Below the pieces are notes generated by a model. That model saw only the letters and a list, made by a program, of their open reading frames with translations. It was not told the DNA's origin and did no database searches. A program made the position numbers and the translations under genes. This document shows positions 31,070-37,363 of a stretch of DNA of 37,363 nt, piece after piece (within the stretch, counting starts at the first letter, position 1; each line of letters starts with the position of its first letter). The DNA is from Syntrophomonadaceae bacterium (GTDB lineage Bacteria > Bacillota > Syntrophomonadia > Syntrophomonadales > DTU052), in the NCBI GenBank assembly GCA_012728655.1, contig JAAYEQ010000033.1, forward strand, positions 1 to 37,363. Direction: 5' to 3'.

Positions 31070-32518
31070 ATGACTGAAAAATACGAAGCGGTAATAGGCT
31101 TGGAAGTGCATGTGGAACTGAAAACCAACACCAAAGCCTTTTGCGGCTGCGGGCTTTCCTTTGGAGCTCTGCCCAACAGCCATGTGTGTCCCGGCTGCCT
31201 GGGGATGCCCGGTGCCATACCGGTTTTAAACCGTGAACTGGTGGAATTCGCGATAAAAACCGGTTTGGCCTTGAACTGCAAAATTGCCGAGTTCTGCAGG
31301 TTTGACCGCAAGAACTATTTCTACCCGGATCTCCCGGCGAACTACCAGATATCGCAGCTCGATCTGCCTATTGCCAGTGCGGGGTACCTGGAGATTGAAA
31401 GCGAAGGGGTAAAGAAGAAGATCGGCATCAACCGGGTGCATATGGAAGAGGATGCAGGAAAGCTGGTGCATCAAGGCAGCATAATGACGACCCCCTATTC
31501 CCTGGTGGATCTGAACCGAGCGGGAACGCCGCTATTGGAAATCGTATCCGAACCCGATATCAGGTCTCCGCGGGAGGCCAGTATGTATATGGAAAAACTG
31601 CGTTCGATCCTTTTGTTCCTGAGAGTTTCCGACTGCAAAATGGAAGAGGGATCCCTGCGCTGTGATGCCAACGTATCGGTGAGACCGCGGGGCCAGGAAA
31701 GATTGGGAACCAGGACCGAAATTAAGAACCTGAATTCCTTCCGCTCGCTGGAGCGGGCTCTGGAGTACGAAATCAAGCGGCATATCGAGCTCCTGGAGGA
31801 AGGCGGAGAGTTGGTTCAGGAAACCCGCACCTGGGACGAGGACCGGCAGGTTACCTTGAGCATGCGCTCCAAGGAAGAAGCCCAGGATTACCGGTATTTC
31901 CCGGACCCGAACCTGCCTCCGGTCATAATTGACCCGGAATGGGTGGAAAGGGTGCGCAAGACCCTGCCGGAACTTCCGGATCAGGCCCGCGAGCGCTTGA
32001 TGAGCGAGTATAACCTGTCATCGTATGACGCCAACCTCCTTACCATGTCCAAGGATGTCCTGGACTTCTTTGATGCCTGTGTCGCCGAGTATAATGAGCC
32101 CAAGTTGATAGCCAACTGGGTGATGGGAGAACTGACCCGACTGCTCAACCAGAACAACATGGAGATCAAGGATTGCCGGGTTACTCCTTCATCCCTGGCG
32201 GCAATGCTCAAGCTGATGGAACAGGGAACTATTAGCGGTAAAATCGCGAAAGTGGTGTTTGAAGAGATGTTCAACACCGGTGATGCACCGGAGAAGATCG
32301 TCAAAGACCGGGGGCTGGTGCAGATCTCGGATGAATCGGCCATCAAAGCCATAGTGGACGAAGTCATTGCTGCAAATCCCAAGGTGGTGGAAGACTTCAA
32401 GGCCGGCAAGGAGAAGGCCCTCGGGTTCCTGGTGGGTCAGGTGATGAAGGCCAGCAAGGGCAAAGCCAACCCGGAAATAGTAAACCGGCTCTTGCGGGAG
32501 GAACTGTCTCGCCCCTAA
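31070..32518 (+). CDS. gatB: Amidotransferase subunit B paralogue, copy 2
   Basis: A second GatB of the same 482-residue length. The kinase motifs are intact (His14 in [24 protein letters not shown]), as are zinc cysteines 25, 27, 40 and 43 and the tRNA-binding tail. The last 30 residues are nearly identical to copy 1. One notable change is Leu34 for the very conserved Glu of FGAEPN. The transferase half therefore looks functional although its GatA partner is not, so the complex would need free ammonia or another donor. ATG 31070 follows gatA copy 2 by 3 bases. Confidence 0.92.
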   Translation: MTEKYEAVIGLEVHVELKTNTKAFCGCGLSFGALPNSHVCPGCLGMPGAIPVLNRELVEFAIKTGLALNCKIAEFCRFDRKNYFYPDLPANYQISQLDLPIASAGYLEIESEGVKKKIGINRVHMEEDAGKLVHQGSIMTTPYSLVDLNRAGTPLLEIVSEPDIRSPREASMYMEKLRSILLFLRVSDCKMEEGSLRCDANVSVRPRGQERLGTRTEIKNLNSFRSLERALEYEIKRHIELLEEGGELVQETRTWDEDRQVTLSMRSKEEAQDYRYFPDPNLPPVIIDPEWVERVRKTLPELPDQARERLMSEYNLSSYDANLLTMSKDVLDFFDACVAEYNEPKLIANWVMGELTRLLNQNNMEIKDCRVTPSSLAAMLKLMEQGTISGKIAKVVFEEMFNTGDAPEKIVKDRGLVQISDESAIKAIVDEVIAANPKVVEDFKAGKEKALGFLVGQVMKASKGKANPEIVNRLLREELSRP

Positions 32519-32793
32519 TTCTTTTCCCCTTGAATCAATCAGGGATTTCCTGGTCGTGCCGACACCTTCAAATCCCTGCGGTTTCCGAAAATGGGAGAAC
32601 TCTTATAAAAGCTTTTGAACCGGAGCGGAGTTTGGCCGCTGCTGTGCGAAGCGGTTAATTAATGATATAATTCAAAAATCAGTACCGGCATGATTTTTAT
32701 TTATGATTATGGAATTATTAACCATTAGGGTGGTTTTGTCATAATATACTGAAAATGTCGGGTTATGCCAGCGAGGGAAAGGAGTGAAATCGA
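32519..32793. promoter_or_regulatory. Intergenic region with promoter for the citrate branch operon
   Basis: These 275 bases separate gatB copy 2 from the condensing-enzyme gene. Besides the inverted repeat, they hold a consensus extended -10, TGATATAAT at 32663-32671, and a second -10-like TATACT at 32745-32750. A short hairpin AACCA/TGGTT lies at 32720-32735. The leader after 32671 would be about 115 bases, long enough for regulation, but I recognise no riboswitch. Confidence 0.45.
32540..32578. repeat. Inverted repeat after gatCAB copy 2
   Basis: CAGGGATTT (32540-32548) is followed by its exact complement AAATCCCTG (32570-32578), and inside it GGTCG and CGACACC can pair with a bulge. The hairpin sits 22 bases after the gatB stop, where a terminator is expected, but no T-run follows. 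Confidence 0.45.
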
Positions 32794-33966
32794 GTGCCGA
32801 TCGCTTCTACTGGAAAGGAATGGTTCTTGGAGGAGGGGGCCAAGGTCTATATTGTTGACACCACTTTGCGCGACGGGGAGCAGACAGCCGGAGTGGTTTT
32901 TTCCAATGAGGAAAAGATTCAAATCGCCAGGTACCTTGATGAGCTGGGGGTTGATCAGATCGAGGCCGGGATTCCGGTGATGGGCGGCGACGAGAAGAAG
33001 TGCATCCGCGAGATTGTGGATCTGGGTCTGAAAGCGAGTATCATGGCCTGGAATCGCGCGGTAATCAATGATATCAAAGAATCCATTGAGTGCGGTGTTG
33101 ATGCGGTTGCCATATCCATCTCGGCTTCGGATATTCATATAGAGTATAAGCTGCAGACCACCAGGGAAGATGTCCTTAAACGCATGGCGGATGCGGTTAA
33201 GTTTGCCAAGGACAAGGGGCTGTATGTATCGGTTAATGCCGAGGATGCTTCCCGGGCTCATATGGATTTTTTGGTCGAGTTTGCATTAACTGCCAAACAC
33301 TGCGGAGCCGATCGTCTCCGTTTCTGCGATACCGTGGGTATTCTTGACCCTCTAACGACTTACCGCAAGATCACCACCCTGGTTGATTCCGTGGGGCTGG
33401 ATATAGAGATGCACACCCACAATGATTTCGGGCTGGCAACCGCCAACTCCCTGGCCGGGGTTTATGCGGGTGCCCGCTATGTGGGGGTAACCATTAACGG
33501 CCTGGGAGAAAGAGCCGGAAACGCCTCCCTGCAGGAAGTTGTTATGGGAATGAAACACCTTATGGGGCTGGATTTGAAATTTAAGACCGAGATGTTCCGT
33601 GAGGTGGCGGAGTATGTGGCCAAGGCTTCGGGAAGAACCCTGTCTCCGGCCCATCCCATCGTGGGAACCAACATTTTTGCCCATGAGTCCGGAATCCACG
33701 GGGACGGGGTGCTCAAGAACCCTATGAACTACGAAGCCTTTTCGCCCCAGGAAGTGGGGCTGGAACGCCAGATCGTTATCGGCAAGCATTCGGGAACCAA
33801 CGCGTTAAAAGCCAAGTTTATCGAGTATGAGATAGAACTTACCGACGAACAGGCCAAGGAACTGCTGCCGTTGGTCAGAGCCAAGGCGATTGAGCTGAAA
33901 AGGCCGTTGTTTGATAAAGAACTGGCGGCATTGTATGAAAACTACGTGAAGGGGAGAGAAAAGTAA
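32794..33966 (+). CDS. Re-citrate synthase / homocitrate synthase family enzyme
   Basis: This 390-residue protein is a DRE-TIM condensing enzyme of the NifV/homocitrate synthase branch. It has VDTTLRDGEQTAG (residues 21-33), the metal-binding histidines 207 and 209 in HTHND, and the NGLGERAGNASL signature. It lacks the leucine-binding C-terminal domain of LeuA. The family includes homocitrate synthases and the Re-citrate synthases of anaerobes. Followed here by an aconitase-family pair and an isocitrate dehydrogenase, it is most likely a Re-citrate synthase making citrate from acetyl-CoA and oxaloacetate; homocitrate synthase cannot be excluded. GTG 32794 has AAAGGAG 9 bases before. Confidence 0.8.
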   Translation: MPIASTGKEWFLEEGAKVYIVDTTLRDGEQTAGVVFSNEEKIQIARYLDELGVDQIEAGIPVMGGDEKKCIREIVDLGLKASIMAWNRAVINDIKESIECGVDAVAISISASDIHIEYKLQTTREDVLKRMADAVKFAKDKGLYVSVNAEDASRAHMDFLVEFALTAKHCGADRLRFCDTVGILDPLTTYRKITTLVDSVGLDIEMHTHNDFGLATANSLAGVYAGARYVGVTINGLGERAGNASLQEVVMGMKHLMGLDLKFKTEMFREVAEYVAKASGRTLSPAHPIVGTNIFAHESGIHGDGVLKNPMNYEAFSPQEVGLERQIVIGKHSGTNALKAKFIEYEIELTDEQAKELLPLVRAKAIELKRPLFDKELAALYENYVKGREK

Positions 33967-33967
33967 A

Positions 33968-35224
33968 TTGGGCAAGACAATTGCTGAAAAAATACTGTCG
34001 ATGAAGTCGGGTGTTGATGCCCGGGCCAATGATATTGTGATAGCCGATCTTGATTTTGTGATGGGGCAGGACGGAACCTCCCCTCTGGCCATACAGGCCT
34101 TTATCGAGATGGGAGGCCTTCGGGTTTTCGACCCCCGGCGGGTGGCCATGGTCATTGACCACAGCGCTCCCAGCCCCCTGGAAGGGGTTTCCGCTCTCCA
34201 CAAGAAGATGCGCGATTTCGCAGACCGCTATGATGTAATGCTTTACGATATCGGAGAAGGGGTCTGTCACCAACTGGTTCCGGAAAAAGGGCATGTGGCT
34301 CCCGGAACCCTGGTTATCGGGGCAGACAGCCATACCTGTACCTATGGCGCACTGAACGCCTTTGCTACCGGGGTCGGTTCCACCGATCTGGCGGCAGGGA
34401 TGATTTCCGGGAAGCTGTGGTTCAAGGTTCCCGAAACCATTAAGTTTGTGCTCCACGGAGAGCTGCCCCCGGGAGTGTTTTCCAAAGACCTCATACTTTA
34501 TCTGATCGGGGATGTTACCGCCGATGGCGCGACTTACATGGCGGCCGAATACGTGGGAGAAGCCATCAAGGCCCTGTCCATGGAGGCTCGTTTTACCATC
34601 AGCAATATGGCCATCGAGATGGGGGCCAAGGTGGGATTGATGGAGGCAGACGAGAAGACGGAAGCCTGGGTCAGAGAGCATTCTTCCCTCCCCTATAAGC
34701 CGGTATTTGCCGATCCCGATGCGGTTTATGCCGAGGTAAGGGAGTATGATGTCAGCAAACTGGAACCTCAGGTGGCAAAGCCTCATACCGTTGACAATGT
34801 TTCCCCTATCGGAGAGGTGGCCGGCATTGAGGTTCAGCAGTGTGTGATCGGCACCTGCACCAACGGAAGGCTGGAAGACCTTCGTATTGCCGCCAAAATC
34901 CTGGAGGGGAAAAAGATTCATCCCCGCACCAGGTTGATCGTAGCCCCCGCCTCCCGCCAGGTTTTTCTGGATGCCATTCGGGAAGGGATTATCAGCACCC
35001 TGGTGGAAGCGGGAGCAGCCATCGTCACCCCGGGCTGCGGTCCCTGTGTGGGAACTCACAACGGGGTGCCGTCGGACGGGGAAAACGTGATTGCCACCTC
35101 CAACCGGAATTTCAAGGGCCGCATGGGTAATAACAAGGCCTTCATCTACCTGGGGTCACCGGCCACGGTGGCAGCTTCGGCGATAGCCGGTAAGATCAGC
35201 GACCCCAGAGAATACTGGAGGTAG
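33968..35224 (+). CDS. Aconitase-family hydratase large subunit (LeuC-like)
   Basis: The 418-residue protein is of the LeuC/homoaconitase type, with [4Fe-4S] ligands Cys297 in GTCTNG and Cys357 and Cys360 in GCGPC. The GADSHTCTYGAL and GVGSTDLA motifs are present. Such two-subunit enzymes isomerise isopropylmalate, homocitrate, citrate or dimethylmalate. With a condensing enzyme before and an isocitrate dehydrogenase after, citrate to isocitrate is the likely reaction, by inference. It starts at TTG 33968, 1 base after the previous stop, with GGGGAG upstream. Confidence 0.85.
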   Translation: MGKTIAEKILSMKSGVDARANDIVIADLDFVMGQDGTSPLAIQAFIEMGGLRVFDPRRVAMVIDHSAPSPLEGVSALHKKMRDFADRYDVMLYDIGEGVCHQLVPEKGHVAPGTLVIGADSHTCTYGALNAFATGVGSTDLAAGMISGKLWFKVPETIKFVLHGELPPGVFSKDLILYLIGDVTADGATYMAAEYVGEAIKALSMEARFTISNMAIEMGAKVGLMEADEKTEAWVREHSSLPYKPVFADPDAVYAEVREYDVSKLEPQVAKPHTVDNVSPIGEVAGIEVQQCVIGTCTNGRLEDLRIAAKILEGKKIHPRTRLIVAPASRQVFLDAIREGIISTLVEAGAAIVTPGCGPCVGTHNGVPSDGENVIATSNRNFKGRMGNNKAFIYLGSPATVAASAIAGKISDPREYWR

Positions 35225-35234
35225 GTGAATATCA

Positions 35235-35735
35235 ATGAATTTAAGAGGTAAGGCTCACAAATTCGGCGACGACGTAAACACGGATTATATCATCTCGGGG
35301 CGATATAAGTTCAAAACCCTGGACATGAAGGAACTGGCCAAACATGTCATGGAAGACCTGGACCCCGAGTTTTATTCCAAGCTCAATAAGGGTGACTTCA
35401 TTGTGGCCGGCAAAAATTTTGGCTGCGGTTCCTCCCGGGAGCAGGCACCCCTGGCGATAATCCATGCCGATATCAGCGCGGTTATTGCCAAGTCCTTCGC
35501 CAGGATTTTTTACCGCAATGCCATCAATACCGGTTTGCCGCTCCTGGAGTGCGATACGGATTTGATTAATCCGGGAGATGAATTGGAGGTTGACCTGGGC
35601 AAGGGAATAGTACGGAACCTGACCCAGAATACGGATATACAAGTAAAACCGCTGCCGCCGTTCATGTTGAAGATACTGTCCGACGGCGGTCTGGTTGAGC
35701 ACTTCAAGAAGCATGGGACATTCAATTTGGAGTAA
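35235..35735 (+). CDS. Aconitase-family hydratase small subunit (LeuD-like)
   Basis: This 166-residue protein is the swivel subunit paired with the LeuC-like protein. It has [15 protein letters not shown] at the start and the family motif [14 protein letters not shown] near residues 58-71. The substrate-selecting loop after DVNTD reads YKFKT (residues 24-28). In characterised archaeal relatives this position is YLRT in homoaconitase and YLVY-like in isopropylmalate isomerase, so neither pattern fits. The gene is 10 bases after the large subunit. Confidence 0.87.
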   Translation: MNLRGKAHKFGDDVNTDYIISGRYKFKTLDMKELAKHVMEDLDPEFYSKLNKGDFIVAGKNFGCGSSREQAPLAIIHADISAVIAKSFARIFYRNAINTGLPLLECDTDLINPGDELEVDLGKGIVRNLTQNTDIQVKPLPPFMLKILSDGGLVEHFKKHGTFNLE

Positions 35736-35755
35736 ACAGGTTGTAAAACCAGGGT

Positions 35756-35781
35756 GAAGCGGGGGGCTCTCCCCATGCTTC
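35756..35781 (+). other. Hairpin between the hydratase small subunit and icd
   Basis: GAAGC and GCTTC flank a GGGG/CCCC core in a 26-base stretch within the 78-base gap. There is no T-run after it. It could stabilise RNA ends or tune expression of icd; no proof. Confidence 0.3.
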
Positions 35782-35813
35782 CGACATAATAAGCAAGCTG
35801 GAGGTTCTGAAAC

Positions 35814-37091
35814 TTGGCGACAACAATGCATGGACAGAGAATACAGATTGAAAACAATCAACTCCAGGTTCCCGACCACCCGATTATTCCTTTTATTGAG
35901 GGCGACGGCACCGGACCGGATATTTGGGCGGCGGCTTCCCGAGTTTTGGATGCTGCCGTGGCCAAGGCTTACGGAGGCCGAAGATCAATCGTCTGGAAGG
36001 AGGTCCTGGCCGGGGAAAAGGCCTTTAAGCAGACCGGCCATTGGCTGCCGGATGAGACCCTGGAAACGATTCGGCATTACCTGGTAGCCATTAAGGGCCC
36101 GCTTACCACTCCGGTGGGCGGCGGTATCCGTTCCCTCAATGTGGCCCTGCGGCAGGAGCTGGACCTGTACGCATGCGTCCGCCCGGTTCGCTGGTTCAAA
36201 GGGGTTCCTTCCCCGGTGAAAAGGCCGTGGGACACAGATATGGTTATATTCAGGGAGAATACCGAGGATATCTATGCCGGCATCGAATACCCCAAGGGAT
36301 CCGAAGAGGCTAAAAAGCTTTTGCGATTCCTGCAGGAAGAGATGAAGGTTAACAAGATCAGATTTCCCGAAACCTCCGGCCTCGGCATCAAGCCGGTTTC
36401 CGAAGAAGGTTCCAAGCGGCTGGTGCGGGCCGCCATACGGTACGCCATCAAGGAAGGGCGAAAGAGCGTAACCCTGGTTCATAAAGGCAATATCATGAAG
36501 TTCACCGAAGGAGCCTTCAAACAGTGGGGCTATGAGGTGGCGGAAGAGGAATTCGGCGACAAAGTTTTCACCTGGAACCAGTACGATCTCATCAAGGAAG
36601 AAAAGGGTGAAGAGGCTGCCAATCAGGCCCAGAGCAAGGCCGAAGCCGAGGGCAGGATCATCGTCAAGGATGTTATTGCCGATATCTTCCTGCAGCAGAT
36701 ATTGACCCGGCCGCGGGAATTCTCGGTGGTGGCAACCATGAATCTGAACGGGGACTATATCTCCGACGCCCTGGCGGCTCAGGTAGGAGGCATAGGCATC
36801 GCTCCGGGGGCCAACATCAATTACGAAACCGGTCACGCCATTTTTGAGGCCACTCACGGCACCGCTCCCAAATACGCCGGGCTGGACAAGGTAAATCCCT
36901 CCTCGGTGATACTCTCGGGGGAGATGATGCTCCGCTATCTGGGATGGGATGAAGCCGCTTCCCTGATAATAGCAGCCTTGGAAAGGACTATCGACCAAAA
37001 GATTGTGACCTATGACTTCGCCCGCCTGATGGAAGGCGCCACCGAGGTAAAGTGCTCGCAGTTCGCGGATGAACTGATTAAAAACATGTGA
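35814..37091 (+). CDS. icd: NADP-dependent isocitrate dehydrogenase
   Basis: The enzyme oxidises isocitrate to 2-oxoglutarate and CO2, with NADPH. The 425-residue protein is of the E. coli type. The substrate loop [13 protein letters not shown] has Ser107, Asn109 and Arg113, equal to E. coli Ser113, Asn115 and Arg119, which bind isocitrate. The cofactor site reads [12 protein letters not shown] and TYDFARL, keeping the lysine, tyrosines, valine and arginine that select NADP over NAD. TTG 35814 has GGAGG about 8 bases before; ATG 35826 would be 20 bases away. It ends the four-gene block and is followed by a terminator. Confidence 0.94.
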   Translation: MATTMHGQRIQIENNQLQVPDHPIIPFIEGDGTGPDIWAAASRVLDAAVAKAYGGRRSIVWKEVLAGEKAFKQTGHWLPDETLETIRHYLVAIKGPLTTPVGGGIRSLNVALRQELDLYACVRPVRWFKGVPSPVKRPWDTDMVIFRENTEDIYAGIEYPKGSEEAKKLLRFLQEEMKVNKIRFPETSGLGIKPVSEEGSKRLVRAAIRYAIKEGRKSVTLVHKGNIMKFTEGAFKQWGYEVAEEEFGDKVFTWNQYDLIKEEKGEEAANQAQSKAEAEGRIIVKDVIADIFLQQILTRPREFSVVATMNLNGDYISDALAAQVGGIGIAPGANINYETGHAIFEATHGTAPKYAGLDKVNPSSVILSGEMMLRYLGWDEAASLIIAALERTIDQKIVTYDFARLMEGATEVKCSQFADELIKNM

Positions 37092-37133
37092 CATTCATAC
37101 GGTCCGGCAGCAGCAACCATAATGGAACTTAAA

Positions 37134-37172
37134 GGGGAGTTGGGGATAATGCCCGGCTCCCCTGTATTTTTT
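37134..37172 (+). terminator. Rho-independent terminator after icd
   Basis: GGGGAG (37134-37139) pairs with CTCCCC (37157-37162), with inner GGG/CCC pairing, followed by TGTATTTTTT. It lies 43 bases after the icd stop and is the clearest terminator in the window. Confidence 0.85.
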
Positions 37173-37278
37173 CCCGACCATCCCTCAAGTAACCGCAGGA
37201 TGATTTCTGTGCATCCACGTAAAGGAGTTTCAGGCACTGTAAAGTTTAAGTAGGTAAAAAGGGGTCAAGAAGAGAAAT

Positions 37279-37340
37279 GAGACCTCAACGAGGATGTTCC
37301 GAAGAACGTCCAACTCCCGCGCAAAGGAGGATGAGGTCTC
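37279..37340 (+). other. Structured leader before the truncated last gene
   Basis: GAGACCTCA (37279-37287) and TGAGGTCTC (37332-37340) are perfect 9-base complements. Inside lies GATGTTCCGAAGAACGTC, which forms a stem with a CGAA loop. The outer stem would sequester the area between AGGAGG (37325-37330) and the GTG start. It could be an RNA leader or the end of an insertion element. Confidence 0.4.
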
Positions 37341-37363
37341 GTGTTTAAGATTCAACAATTGGT
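37341..37363 (+). CDS. Start of an unidentified gene cut by the window edge
   Basis: GTG 37341 follows AGGAGG by 10 bases and opens a frame reading MFKIQQL before the sequence ends. An ATG at 37331 touches the AGGAGG and stops after five codons. Too little is present to name a product; a transposase is possible given the inverted repeats but not shown. Confidence 0.35.

Noticed and set aside
32727-32740. AGGGTGG resembling the T-box consensus before the condensing-enzyme gene
   Set aside because: The following bases TTTTGTC do not match the rest of the T-box sequence, there is no specifier stem or terminator, and a -10-like element follows at once.
33875-35059. A 394-codon minus-strand open frame opposite the LeuC-like gene
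   Set aside because: Antisense shadow; the + strand frame carries all [4Fe-4S] ligands and family motifs.
32794-37091. Reading the four genes as a leucine operon (leuA-leuC-leuD-leuB)
   Set aside because: The condensing enzyme lacks the LeuA regulatory domain and is NifV-like, and the dehydrogenase has E. coli ICDH substrate and NADP residues, not LeuB ones.

Overview
The window reads as a contiguous chromosomal segment of a moderately GC-rich, low-copy-number Firmicute. It is most likely an anaerobic Clostridia-type bacterium of the Syntrophomonas/Moorella/Pelotomaculum kind. This is inferred from gene order (pur, his, pcrA-ligA-gatCAB), the short HisG plus HisZ system, the separate PurS/PurQ/PurL complex, the Fe-S type PurF, frequent TTG/GTG starts and strong Shine-Dalgarno sequences. 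Every confident gene is on the + strand. I see no tRNA, rRNA, CRISPR array or complete mobile element.

Region 1 (1-11972) is a purine operon: promoter, ykkC-family riboswitch leader (probably the PRPP-sensing subtype), then purE-purB-purC-purS-purQ-purL-purF-purM-purN-purH-purD. Junctions are tight or overlapping, and the set makes IMP from PRPP apart from the first PurK-type step. Region 2 (11988-13545) holds a small membrane protein with a helical repeat tail, an HD-domain phosphohydrolase and a YerC/TrpR-family regulator. Region 3 (13545-20289) is a histidine cluster: hisZ, then a promoter with an 18-bp palindrome, then hisG-hisD-hisB-hisH-hisA-hisF-hisIE. hisC and a histidinol-phosphatase are missing. 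Region 4 (20388-25596) has a ferredoxin-nitroreductase fusion, then pcrA and ligA.

Region 5 (25719-32518) is the most unusual part: two complete gatCAB operons in tandem, each behind its own extended -10 promoter. Copy 1 looks like a normal Glu-tRNA(Gln)/Asp-tRNA(Asn) amidotransferase. In copy 2 all reading frames are intact and GatB keeps its kinase and zinc residues. Its GatA, however, has lost the catalytic lysine (Lys to Gln at residue 75), the glutamine-binding arginine (Arg to Asn at 354) and other conserved active-site-region residues. It therefore looks like a pseudo-glutaminase amidotransferase that must obtain ammonia in another way or do another job.

Region 6 (32794-37091) is a four-gene block: a NifV/Re-citrate-synthase-type condensing enzyme, a two-subunit LeuC/LeuD-type aconitase-family hydratase and an E. 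coli-like NADP isocitrate dehydrogenase. Because the last enzyme is a true ICDH, the block is best read as an oxidative citrate-to-2-oxoglutarate (glutamate) branch built from leucine/homocitrate-type enzymes. A good terminator follows. The last bases hold a structured leader and the start of a gene cut by the window edge.
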